Source: Scatolibacter rhodanostii (GTDB taxonomy: Bacteria > Bacillota > Clostridia > Oscillospirales > Acutalibacteraceae). Taken from it: DNA of 64,000 nucleotides. Positions 44,299-52,916 of the stretch are shown one piece after another. Made by a program: the position numbers and the translations under genes. Below the pieces are notes generated by a model. That model was not told the origin of the DNA and did no database searches. It saw nothing but the letters and a program-made list of their open reading frames with translations. The DNA lies in contig NZ_FZLO01000004.1 of NCBI RefSeq assembly GCF_900197595.1, positions 62,001 to 126,000 on the forward strand, given 5' to 3'. Each line of letters begins with the position of its first letter. The first letter of the stretch is position 1.

Positions 44299-45642
44299 AT
44301 GTCCTTTGCTCGCCACTTTCTCTATTTCATAAAGAAAGTCATAGCCTTTTGGTACGAGTGGAGTGTAAAACTCTGAAATTACACTTACACCAGTATCAAC
44401 ATATCCACGTCCTTTAATCGGTTTTAGAAAAAACTGTTTTTTGGTTTCTCCAAACATCATAGAGTAACCAAGTTCGGACATACGACCAAGAGCAACCCTA
44501 AAGTTAAACTGGTCACGGATTCCATCAGCAAAATATTTAGCGTCGGGACGTTGACAAGCAAGAATCACAAAAAAGCCTAGCTGCCTACCCATCATTACTA
44601 TTTGCTTAAGTTTTGCTATAACCGGTCCCGATTCTTTTGTACCTATCAGCTCCATAAATGCTACATACTCGTCAAAAACTAAAAAATTGGCTTCAAGTCC
44701 TGCGTAAGCATAATTTTCACCAGTCCTATAAGACGACAGCTGCTTTATGATTTCAGAACGATTTATCATATCAGCGTGAAATCTATCAATAATGTTTATG
44801 ATATCATTCGGCTTTGAATAAACATTTGTCATAACACTTGCCAAGTCTGCAAGGTCGGCATTCTTGGGGTCTAAAACATACATTTTTGCATTAGTTTCAA
44901 GTAGAGCTTTGATAATAGTCAAAATAAAATACGTCTTACCACCACCCACACCACCGCAAATAAGCATATTAGGCAAACTATCATATTTCCACGACAGATT
45001 TTTCATAAGTTGAAGTTTTCCGTTCTCTGCCTTAACCTCATCTATTGCTATGCGGTTCGCTACCATGTCATACAAAAGGGTGTATTGAATAAAACCCTCT
45101 AATTGTTCTTTATCGGTTAATTCACAAAACAAACCTGATTCAAGCTTTTTTTCTAGGTTGAGCAGCTGCTCTTGATACTTCCCCATTGTGACTTCAACTT
45201 TAATATGTAGCTTACAATCTTTCATTTGATAAAAAATCTTTGGCCAATAACTGATTTTATCCTTTGTCTTAGATTTCGTATCGGTGAAAAACCTCGAATC
45301 TTCAACTTTAACTGTATCATACCAATGATTATCCAGTATCATCCGTGCTAAAGCCTGTCTATGCCGGAGCTGCCTATAGTGGTCACATTGATAATATTGA
45401 TACCACCAAACCAAGCCACCACAAGCAAGCAAACCCACTAACACACTAATAATCAATATTGGGCTAATCTTAAACTGTTTTGCTATGCCCAAAAGTGATA
45501 CTGACCAATCAATCTGCAAAAGTGAGTACAGATTAAAAATTAGTAAGATAGCCAAAAAACAGGGTATCAAACATGCCAGGGCAAAATTCTTTACCAGTGA
45601 TTTATCACTAGGCTTTATTCGCTTGCCATGACTTACGAACAT
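44272..45642 (-). CDS. FtsK/SpoIIIE-type coupling protein TcpA (Tn916 Orf21)
   Basis: This 456-residue protein has two N-terminal membrane helices (residues about 20-44 and 62-84) and an FtsK-like ATPase domain. The Walker A is LICGGVGGGKTYFIL near residue 231 and the Walker B is NFLVFDEYVAFME near 324. It hands the relaxase-bound strand to the channel. Its start overlaps the stop of the upstream gene by 1 nt. Its last ten codons (GHPKQPDCEA) lie in the inverted repeat at 44257-44298. Confidence 0.92.
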   Translation of the reverse strand: MFVSHGKRIKPSDKSLVKNFALACLIPCFLAILLIFNLYSLLQIDWSVSLLGIAKQFKISPILIISVLVGLLACGGLVWWYQYYQCDHYRQLRHRQALARMILDNHWYDTVKVEDSRFFTDTKSKTKDKISYWPKIFYQMKDCKLHIKVEVTMGKYQEQLLNLEKKLESGLFCELTDKEQLEGFIQYTLLYDMVANRIAIDEVKAENGKLQLMKNLSWKYDSLPNMLICGGVGGGKTYFILTIIKALLETNAKMYVLDPKNADLADLASVMTNVYSKPNDIINIIDRFHADMINRSEIIKQLSSYRTGENYAYAGLEANFLVFDEYVAFMELIGTKESGPVIAKLKQIVMMGRQLGFFVILACQRPDAKYFADGIRDQFNFRVALGRMSELGYSMMFGETKKQFFLKPIKGRGYVDTGVSVISEFYTPLVPKGYDFLYEIEKVASKGHPKQPDCEA

Positions 45643-46151
45643 TAAAAATACCCCCTATATTCAATGTATTGCTGCCTATCATCATCTAGCAGCAGTGTGA
45701 AATTAAAGGTTAACGGTTCATTCTCTACAGTCTTTTCAGCTTCAATATTAATCGATCGAGTTTCTTCAATATCATTCGATGAATCAAATAACACGTCTAC
45801 CATATCGGCCAATTCATCCTCCGAAATATAGTATGCTTGGTCAATAGCAGCAGTATAATCTTCTGCAAACTGCTCAAATCCTGAAATTCTTTTTGTTGCC
45901 ATAATTTCATTCTCCTTTCGCTTAAATTTTTTTAAATTCATAGTGCTTTCAATCAATCGTTGGACTGAAAAAGCAATAAAAAATACAATAACAAAAAAAC
46001 CAACAGAAGCGAACACAATCACCTTATCAATCATATTTTGCTGTGTAAAACAAATGGCCAATAAACAAATTGATAAAATTAGCAATATGCTTGTTTTGAC
46101 TATCCGTTTTTTTAGCTTTGTTTCCTCTGGTTCTACATCTTTCAAGTTCAA
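45642..46151 (-). CDS. Two-helix membrane protein fused to a GF/LDDDRQ domain, with internal start
   Basis: From TTG 46151 (AGAGAGG site) the frame gives 169 residues: a basic stretch, two membrane helices (SILLILSICLLAICF and VIVFASVGFFVIVFFIAFSV) and then an acidic domain. An internal ATG at 45902 with its own AAAGGAG at 8 nt would give an 84-residue soluble form beginning MATKRISGFEQFAEDY. The acidic domain shares GF-x2-F, Tyr and FxF-x3-LDDDRQ-x-(Y/F)I-x-Y with the next gene, so the two are paralogues. The function is unknown; the place corresponds to Tn916 orf22-orf21. Confidence 0.65.
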   Translation of the reverse strand: MNLKDVEPEETKLKKRIVKTSILLILSICLLAICFTQQNMIDKVIVFASVGFFVIVFFIAFSVQRLIESTMNLKKFKRKENEIMATKRISGFEQFAEDYTAAIDQAYYISEDELADMVDVLFDSSNDIEETRSINIEAEKTVENEPLTFNFTLLLDDDRQQYIEYRGYF

Positions 46152-46208
46152 TTTTTCACATCCTCTCTTAACTATTTTACATATCAAGCTCCTTGCTGCA
46201 GCTTGCCT

Positions 46209-46496
46209 CTAGTTATACATATTGACGGATTCTGCTTTAACATATACCGTGCAATTTATATACCTAATAAACTCTTGCCTGTCATCATCTAAATCAACCA
46301 TAAACGCAAATATAACAACGCTCTGGCCACCAAACATTGGCATATCGAAATATTCTCCTGCAGTATAGCTTTCTCCAGTTTCTAGAATTTTGTCCAAATA
46401 ATCATTAGCAGCCTTAGAATCCACCTCTAGTGGTTGATAATTATCATCATAGGCAGCTATAAAATCATCAAAACCCACAACCTCATTTCTTTGCAT
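46209..46496 (-). CDS. Small acidic protein, paralogue of the preceding domain
   Basis: This 95-residue protein starts at ATG 46496 (MQRNEVVGFDDFIAAYDD), with AAAGGTGG 9 nt upstream; the frame is open for another 18 codons over a terminator hairpin, which is unlikely to be coding. It ends in VIFAFMVDLDDDRQEFIRYI, matching the end of its downstream neighbour. No known family; it lies in the transfer operon. Confidence 0.65.
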   Translation of the reverse strand: MQRNEVVGFDDFIAAYDDNYQPLEVDSKAANDYLDKILETGESYTAGEYFDMPMFGGQSVVIFAFMVDLDDDRQEFIRYINCTVYVKAESVNMYN

Positions 46497-46525
46497 ACTG
46501 CAATACCACCTTTCTAAAAAAGAAA

Positions 46526-46548
46526 GAGCCGACATTTTAAATCGGCTC
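46526..46548 (-). terminator. Attenuator-like hairpin in the transfer operon
   Basis: GAGCCGA / TCGGCTC stem followed by TTTCTTTTTT on the minus strand, between the DUF961 gene and the small acidic protein gene. It probably limits read-through into the downstream transfer genes. Confidence 0.65.
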
Positions 46549-46563
46549 ACTTTTCATATCATC

Positions 46564-46956
46564 TTATTCTTTTTTATCTGGCTGTGTCTGATGATTATTT
46601 TGTGGCTGTGTAGGCGCTGTAGGACGATTGCCACCCTTTCCCTTTAAGGCAATGTCTTTCGCTCTAATAAAGATGGTTACACCACCCCTATCGGCAACTG
46701 TGCCAACTTCCGGCTCTACCAGTTCAACAACTGCACCGTATTCGAAAGTCTTTTCAGGTATTTCCGGCGGTAAAGTAACTTGAATCATTTCCCCTTGCAC
46801 TTTACAACGCAAATCGTATGTACGGCTTGTAACCTCTGTTGTAACTTCTCCCCCCTCTTCCTTAAAACGTGTTCGGCGAAGTGCAGAAAACTTGAGTTCT
46901 CCAAATGTTTTATCGTTATCGACTTTAATACCCTCTGGCAATCTCATTGTACTCAT
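46564..46956 (-). CDS. DUF961 (YdcP-type) protein, Tn916 Orf22-like
   Basis: This 130-residue protein has the DUF961 pattern: an N-terminal TFGELKFSALRRTR, the TYDLRCKVQGEMIQVTLPP strand block, then VELVEPEVGTVADRGGVTIFIRAKDI. A Gln/Pro/Asn-rich tail follows. Paired DUF961 proteins open the transfer operon in Tn916-like elements; their role is not well defined. Confidence 0.8.
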   Translation of the reverse strand: MSTMRLPEGIKVDNDKTFGELKFSALRRTRFKEEGGEVTTEVTSRTYDLRCKVQGEMIQVTLPPEIPEKTFEYGAVVELVEPEVGTVADRGGVTIFIRAKDIALKGKGGNRPTAPTQPQNNHQTQPDKKE

Positions 46957-46986
46957 AATCTTTTCTCCTTAAAATAAATAGTTTAA

Positions 46987-47310
46987 TTACTTCTCGACCT
47001 GTGAACCAAAAACAATCAAATCATCGGCATATAGGATATATCTCACATAGCTTCTTTCGCCTACACGATTGGATTCAACTTCCAAGCGTGGATTAATAAG
47101 TTGCACACGCTCTTCATACCCGAAGCTTTTTGCTTTGAGTGCATATGGCAGCCTTACTTCCACATTGTCAGCTTTCTGCACACTAGAATAAAGATTGTAC
47201 ACACGATAAGTCGGTGTACGTTTGCCATTAATAAACTCGATGATAGTTTCACCCTCTCCGGCAAACTCCAAAACACCGAATGTTTCTTCTTTTGGGATAA
47301 TAAATTTCAT
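46987..47310 (-). CDS. DUF961 (YdcP-type) protein, Tn916 Orf23-like
   Basis: This 107-residue protein shares the pattern TFGVLEFAGEGE, then TYRVYNLYSSVQKADNVEVRLP, then VQLINPRLEVESNRVGERSY with the neighbouring DUF961 protein, so the pair arose by duplication. AAGGAG precedes ATG 47310. It is the first gene of the transfer operon proper. Confidence 0.8.
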   Translation of the reverse strand: MKFIIPKEETFGVLEFAGEGETIIEFINGKRTPTYRVYNLYSSVQKADNVEVRLPYALKAKSFGYEERVQLINPRLEVESNRVGERSYVRYILYADDLIVFGSQVEK

Positions 47311-47366
47311 AATTAAAACTCCTTAAATAAAATTTTATATTTGAATCTGGTACTACCAGAAATCAA

Positions 47367-50300
47367 CTAATTAAGCCTTTTCTTCCTACGAATTAATAAT
47401 GTCACTATTCCTGCAGCTGATAAAACACCAACAACAATAAATAGTAAAGGCTGCCTATCATCACCAGTCTGGGGTATCGGCACATCAGGTATTTTTTTAT
47501 TGATGATTTCAATGGATATAACCTGCTCATTTTCTACAATATCCACATCAATCACTTTGTCCGATAGTTTATAACCATGCGGAGCTGTCAGTTCCTTGAC
47601 CTTGTATTGGCCAAACAAAACATTAGCAAAATAAAAACTGCCATCATCAGCTGATATGGCTGTCATGATTGCAGTTTCTTTCGTAATTTCTGTCGTGTCA
47701 GACTTATATAAACCAATTAAAGCACCGCCTAGACCTTTGCCATTGTCAGTTAACTTTTTGCCCTCAATTGTTCCCTTAATCGGGTCATTCGGAAAGTTTT
47801 GCTTAGTAGGAACATTGAACTCTATAAGTTCACCATCTTGCGTGATTTCAAAGGGATAGTAATTTTCATCCTGTACAAATCCCTCCGGCGGTTCACTTTC
47901 ATGAATGAAATATTTACCACGAGTTAATTTGGGTAAACTATAGCTTTTACTGTCCTTATCTTCAAGCAATATCCCAACAAATATATCTGTTTGCTCCGTA
48001 TATATTTCGTCGTTGTCAATATCTGCATATACAGCAAAAGACGTGCCTGTCAGCTTATTATCAGGATTCTCTGAATCTACTTTAAAAGTCTGAACCTTAC
48101 CTCGAATCAGAATATTTTCAAACTTCATAATATTAATACTATTAGGATTTTCCGAACTCTCTGAATTTTCTAAATCACTGGAACTTTCTGATTCTTCCGA
48201 ATTTTCCGATTGTTCAGGCTTTTGAGAATCTTCGCTTTCTAACTTAGAACTTTCAGGTTCGGAAGATTCAGAATCTACACTTTCTAATTTAGAGCTTTCC
48301 GGCAACAAACTACTTAAGTCAATGGGTGCAATTTGTTTAGAACTTAATTTGCCCGGAACTGATACTGATAAAGGTGTCAGCTGCAGCGATATCCCTAATC
48401 CCTTTTTAGGATTCTCCTTTTGCTCATCTTCAGGAGTTTGTTTCTTTGGAGAATGAGGAACAGCCAACGTGGTGAGTTGGCTGTCTGTTTCAATATTCTC
48501 TATGACTTTTTTAATAGCTGCTGTTTTTCCGGCTTTGTTTTCTTCCCTTACATTCAAGGTGATTTTCTGCGGTTCTGGCTTGATATACTTTTCAGGCACA
48601 TTGATTTCTTCTGCTGTATAGACGATTTTCACGTTATCCTTGTCAAATACTCTTAAATCAGGGACAACAATTTCACCGTTTTTATCGGTCTTACGGACAA
48701 TATCAATCTCACCATCGCTGCTAGTAATACGGAACTCTAACCCCTCAATCATTCCATCTTCCGCAATTTTGACGACTTTCAAATCCGCACGCTGCAAAAC
48801 GTTTGAAAAATTAACCGTGGTGGTTTTACCGTATGCAAGAGTGATTTTTTGCTCTAAAGGCTGCACATATCGAGTAGGAGTATCGACCTCACGAACAGTA
48901 TATATGATTTCTTTGTTGTTTGTATCAAAGACTTGCATGTCTGTGATATCAAACTTACCGTCCTTATCCGTTGTTTTCTCCCACTGCTGATTATTGCCAA
49001 GAACTTGGAACTTAAGTCCAGCAATGATACCGTCTTCTGATTCTTTCATCAGCTGAAAATCGGCACGTTTGTAGGAGTTATAAAAATAGACCTTGGTCAC
49101 TCGATTATACTCAAGTGTAAAGGTCTGTTCCTGTGGCTGTACATATTTAATAGGAGTGTCGACTTCGTTAATTGTGTAGACGATTTCCACATTGTTTGTG
49201 TCAAAGACTTGCATATCCGAAACATCAAACTTACCGTCTTTGTCCGTTACCTTATCCCACTCTTGACCGTTGCCTGTAATCTTAAATTTAAGATTTGCGA
49301 CAACATCGTCTTCCGAGGTTTTAACCAACTGCATACTAGAGCGTTTGTATCGGTTATCAAAATTAACGGTAGTTACTTTGCCATACTCAAGCGTGAAAGT
49401 CTGCTGTGCAGGCTGTACATACTTGATAGGGGTGTCGACTTCGTTAATTGTGTAGACGATTTCCACATTGTTTGTGTCAAAGACTTGCATATCTGAAACA
49501 TCAAATTTGCCGTCTTTGTCCGTTACCTTATCCCACTCTTGACCGTTGCCTGTAATCTTAAATTTGAGATTTGCGACTACGTTATCTTCGGAAGTCTTTA
49601 TGAGCTGCATAGATGAACGTTTATAGCAATTATCAAATTTGACTTCTGTTAATTTTCCGTACTTGAGCGTGAAAATTTGTTGCTGTGGCTGCACATATTT
49701 TGTAGGTGTGCTGACTTCTTTAATCGTATAGATAATTTCCTGATTTTTGGTATCATAGACTTGCATATCGTTGATACCAAATTTTCCGTCTAAGCCTGTG
49801 ACCTTATCCCACTTCTGACCGTTGCCTGTAATCTCAAATTTGAGATTTGCGACAACATCATCTTCGGAAGTCTTCACGAGCTGCATACTGGAACGCTTAT
49901 ATCGGTTGTCAAAATTAACGGTAGTTACTTTGCTATACTCAAGCGTGAAAGTCTGCTGTGCAGGCTGTACATACTTGATAGGGGTGTCAACCTCTGTTGC
50001 GGTATAGACTATCTTTTCATTTTTAGTATCAAATACTTGCATATCCGAAACATCAAACTTACCGTCTGCACCAGTGACCTTATCCCACTTCTGACCGTTG
50101 CCTGTAATCTCAAATTTAAGGTTTGCGACAACATTGTCTTCGGAAGTCTTTATGAGCTGCATACTGGAACGCTTAAACTTATTGTCAAATTTCAGCGTGG
50201 CGGTCTGCCCTGCTTGTAAAGTAAAAGTCTGGCTTACTGGTGTCAAATACCGAAGTGGTGTGCTTACTTCCGTTGCTGTATAAACAATCTGCTTGTTAGA

Positions 50301-52784
50301 AGAATCAAGGACTTTCAATCCTGTAACATCTAACTCGCCTTTGTCATTTGTAACCTTTTCAAACGTCTGACCACCACCTGAAACATTGAATTTCAGATTA
50401 GCGACTACACCGTCTTCGGAAGTCTTTATAAGCTTTAGATTTCCATTTTTTAGGCTATTATAAAAGTTTACTGTCTTGGTTTGTCCTACACCAATCGTAA
50501 AGCTCTGACTTGTAGGCTGATTAAACCTCGAGGGGGTATTAATTTCTTCTACTATGTAAGTGACAGGGTTATTGTAAATATCGTATACAGGAACAGACGA
50601 TACATCAATCACACCACTTGCATTTGTCGACCTTGTAACTGTAAAACAGTTATTTGCGCTGCCGTTTCCCCCAACATCAGAAGCTTTTCTGCCCTCTCTT
50701 TCTCCTGCATTAATGTAATGCTGATAATATCCTAACCAGTTACCACCATAGGCTGCTCTTAAATCAGCATGATTATTTTTATAATATACAGGGTCAAAGT
50801 TAGCACTGGCTCTTCTTCCCTCTGCTATCCCATACAAAGCAAAATGTTCTAGGGTCTTTGCCCTATCTCCACCATACGCACTCTTAACATCGGGATTGTG
50901 GTCAATATAATACTGATAATCATAAACTGCAAGGTAATTATAGCCATTGTAGGTTGATGATGTTACAGGCATACTTGATGTAATTTTGAACTGAAAACCT
51001 TGAAGCGCTCCGTCTTCGGACGTTTTTGCAATTCGAATTGCACCTTTTTTTGTGTTGTTTTGAAAATTAAGGGAAACTGTTTGTCCCTCATTTAATGTGA
51101 ACGTCTGACTAGCAGGTGCAGAATATCTTCCACCTACATTGATTTCAGTTGCCGTATAAACAACCTTACTTCCTGCTTTGTCAAAGATTCTTAAAGTAGC
51201 AAGAATTTCACCGTTTTTATCAGTCTTTAAATCAAAGGATTCACCAGTTGTTCCACCTGTAATTCTAAATTGAACACCTTCGACAAGACCGTCTTCGGAG
51301 CTTTTCTTGATTTTGGCACTGCTGCGCTTGAGGGTATTATTAAAACTAAGGTTAGTCGTTCCGCTCGGCTCAATGGTAAACGTCTGATTATTCGGCTGCA
51401 CATAACGAGCAGGAGTACCGATTTCTTTTGCAGTATAGGAAATTTTATTTCCTGCACTGTTGGTGCTTGGCAGCGTAAAATTAAGATAACCGTCTGCGCC
51501 TGTGTACCCTGTATAATATTTGCCGTCACCGCTAATTTCAAAGCGAAACCCTGCTAAAAATCCCTCGTCAGAAGTCTTTTTGATTCGCAGTGTGCCTTGT
51601 TTTTCTACTTCGACATTAATTCTAATTCTGCCCGGGTCACCACTACCCAACACTGTTACATCTTGGGTGTTAGGACTATCATAGTAAATAGGTGTACCTC
51701 TATAAAAATCAGGCGGCAAAATATACCTAAAAGTAAAATAACCATTTTTTGAATTTGCATTGGCTGTTAATATTAAAGAATTTCCTGACTTTCTTATGTC
51801 TAATCCAGTAGTATTAATTGCGGGAGTATTTTCGTAACTTGCCACCACTCCATTTGTATCAGTTAACGTAATACTTTGTCCAGGTTTTATTTTTATATTT
51901 TGACCATTAAAGGAGGGATAACGAAAAAAAGCGTCAATTTTAGGCTGTATTTCTCTTTTAAAATTGACATAGTCGGACATAGAAACCCACGGCGCCCAAT
52001 CAGGATGACCAACATAATAAAGATTTGTCACCCTAACCCCTTGTATCATTTCCCACACATAGAGCTGCACCATGTATTCATTTTTTAAAGAATCCCCTCC
52101 TCGAGTAGTTCTTCCATAATAATCCGCTAAACTAACTCTCTGGTATTGGTCGTCTGTTACTTCTCTTGGTGTGTATCCAGATTCATACGCATTGGGGATA
52201 GGAACACCGTGTTCAACACAATAAGTTACTGCTCCTGTTTCATGAATTCTTTTTGGATACCACCTTGTTTCATTGTGTCCATCGCTGAAATCCTGTCCGA
52301 TAAATTGCACACCATTAGAATCCTGATAGACGGTATAGACACTAGCAGCTGCCCTTGAAAACAAGCGAGCTTTTAAAAATTCCTCACTGTTGTCATAAGG
52401 AAAAACTTCTTCCCACTCAGAAATATCAATCGTAATGGAATTTTCATCTTCGCTTAATTCACTGGAGGATTCAGACGACTCTGCAGAAGAAGTGCTTTCT
52501 TCTAATTTTTTCTCGGGCTTTGTAGAGCTAAATTCACTTTCACTGGGTTCTTTGGTTTCTTCTGGAGTTACAGATGTTTCCGGCTGTAAAGAACTCTCTA
52601 TCAGAGAAGATGTTTGCAAAGATTCATCAGGTTTTGTCGTGTCTTTTTCAGAAACATTTGATTGGGAAATTTCTTCGGTTTGACTGCCAAGAAAAGAACT
52701 ACCGCTGTCAGCCATTGCAGACAACGGTAGTTGCAGAACAATCATCAAACACAATAGAGCAGATAAGACTTTTTTTAACTTCAT
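47367..52784 (-). CDS. Giant sortase-anchored thioester/Cna-B adhesin
   Basis: This 1805-residue surface protein has a signal peptide (residues 1-26), a Ser/Glu/Thr-rich stretch to about 125, and a thioester domain (about 145-300) with TYCVEHG and YMVQLYVWEMIQG, the Cys and Gln that form the bond. About ten Cna-B/SpaA domains of 80-92 residues follow, each with a K(T/S)SEDG Lys, a YTA(T/K)E(V/I) Glu and a terminal FxN, the residues of intramolecular isopeptide bonds. The third domain holds an inserted pair of YY-x3-(N/H)-x-D repeats. After another Ser/Glu linker come two more SpaA domains and IPQTG with a helix and basic tail. It should attach covalently to a host or partner surface and may help mating-pair contact. 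Confidence 0.9.
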   Translation of the reverse strand: MKLKKVLSALLCLMIVLQLPLSAMADSGSSFLGSQTEEISQSNVSEKDTTKPDESLQTSSLIESSLQPETSVTPEETKEPSESEFSSTKPEKKLEESTSSAESSESSSELSEDENSITIDISEWEEVFPYDNSEEFLKARLFSRAAASVYTVYQDSNGVQFIGQDFSDGHNETRWYPKRIHETGAVTYCVEHGVPIPNAYESGYTPREVTDDQYQRVSLADYYGRTTRGGDSLKNEYMVQLYVWEMIQGVRVTNLYYVGHPDWAPWVSMSDYVNFKREIQPKIDAFFRYPSFNGQNIKIKPGQSITLTDTNGVVASYENTPAINTTGLDIRKSGNSLILTANANSKNGYFTFRYILPPDFYRGTPIYYDSPNTQDVTVLGSGDPGRIRINVEVEKQGTLRIKKTSDEGFLAGFRFEISGDGKYYTGYTGADGYLNFTLPSTNSAGNKISYTAKEIGTPARYVQPNNQTFTIEPSGTTNLSFNNTLKRSSAKIKKSSEDGLVEGVQFRITGGTTGESFDLKTDKNGEILATLRIFDKAGSKVVYTATEINVGGRYSAPASQTFTLNEGQTVSLNFQNNTKKGAIRIAKTSEDGALQGFQFKITSSMPVTSSTYNGYNYLAVYDYQYYIDHNPDVKSAYGGDRAKTLEHFALYGIAEGRRASANFDPVYYKNNHADLRAAYGGNWLGYYQHYINAGEREGRKASDVGGNGSANNCFTVTRSTNASGVIDVSSVPVYDIYNNPVTYIVEEINTPSRFNQPTSQSFTIGVGQTKTVNFYNSLKNGNLKLIKTSEDGVVANLKFNVSGGGQTFEKVTNDKGELDVTGLKVLDSSNKQIVYTATEVSTPLRYLTPVSQTFTLQAGQTATLKFDNKFKRSSMQLIKTSEDNVVANLKFEITGNGQKWDKVTGADGKFDVSDMQVFDTKNEKIVYTATEVDTPIKYVQPAQQTFTLEYSKVTTVNFDNRYKRSSMQLVKTSEDDVVANLKFEITGNGQKWDKVTGLDGKFGINDMQVYDTKNQEIIYTIKEVSTPTKYVQPQQQIFTLKYGKLTEVKFDNCYKRSSMQLIKTSEDNVVANLKFKITGNGQEWDKVTDKDGKFDVSDMQVFDTNNVEIVYTINEVDTPIKYVQPAQQTFTLEYGKVTTVNFDNRYKRSSMQLVKTSEDDVVANLKFKITGNGQEWDKVTDKDGKFDVSDMQVFDTNNVEIVYTINEVDTPIKYVQPQEQTFTLEYNRVTKVYFYNSYKRADFQLMKESEDGIIAGLKFQVLGNNQQWEKTTDKDGKFDITDMQVFDTNNKEIIYTVREVDTPTRYVQPLEQKITLAYGKTTTVNFSNVLQRADLKVVKIAEDGMIEGLEFRITSSDGEIDIVRKTDKNGEIVVPDLRVFDKDNVKIVYTAEEINVPEKYIKPEPQKITLNVREENKAGKTAAIKKVIENIETDSQLTTLAVPHSPKKQTPEDEQKENPKKGLGISLQLTPLSVSVPGKLSSKQIAPIDLSSLLPESSKLESVDSESSEPESSKLESEDSQKPEQSENSEESESSSDLENSESSENPNSINIMKFENILIRGKVQTFKVDSENPDNKLTGTSFAVYADIDNDEIYTEQTDIFVGILLEDKDSKSYSLPKLTRGKYFIHESEPPEGFVQDENYYPFEITQDGELIEFNVPTKQNFPNDPIKGTIEGKKLTDNGKGLGGALIGLYKSDTTEITKETAIMTAISADDGSFYFANVLFGQYKVKELTAPHGYKLSDKVIDVDIVENEQVISIEIINKKIPDVPIPQTGDDRQPLLFIVVGVLSAAGIVTLLIRRKKRLN
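49057..50437. repeat. Tandem 276-bp repeats inside the adhesin gene
   Basis: At least five consecutive units share a 276-bp (92-codon) period: equivalent motifs fall at 49057, 49333, 49609, 49885 and 50161. The middle units (residues RSSMQL(I/V)KTSED onward) are nearly identical in protein over long stretches, which favours copy-number change by recombination. Confidence 0.88.
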
Positions 52785-52861
52785 GTTTATCTTTTTACCC
52801 CCTTAATAATTATTATTTATATAAACACTGCTTTGACAGTGAAATTGATTTTGGAATACAA

Positions 52862-52889
52862 AAAAGCGCACAACCTATGTTATGCGCTT
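52862..52889 (-). terminator. Terminator of the Pro-rich surface protein gene
   Basis: AAGCGCATAAC / GTTGTGCGCTT hairpin followed by TTTTTTG on the minus strand. It separates that gene from the adhesin gene. Confidence 0.75.
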
Positions 52890-52916
52890 CTTACTAACTT
52901 ATTTATTTGTAAAAGA

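Noticed and set aside
49057-50437. CRISPR array
   Set aside because: The repeats are 276 bp long, contiguous and coding, without spacers.
48420-50735. Plus-strand ORFs repeated across the adhesin gene
   Set aside because: They recur with the 276-bp period and are shadows of the coding repeats on the minus strand.
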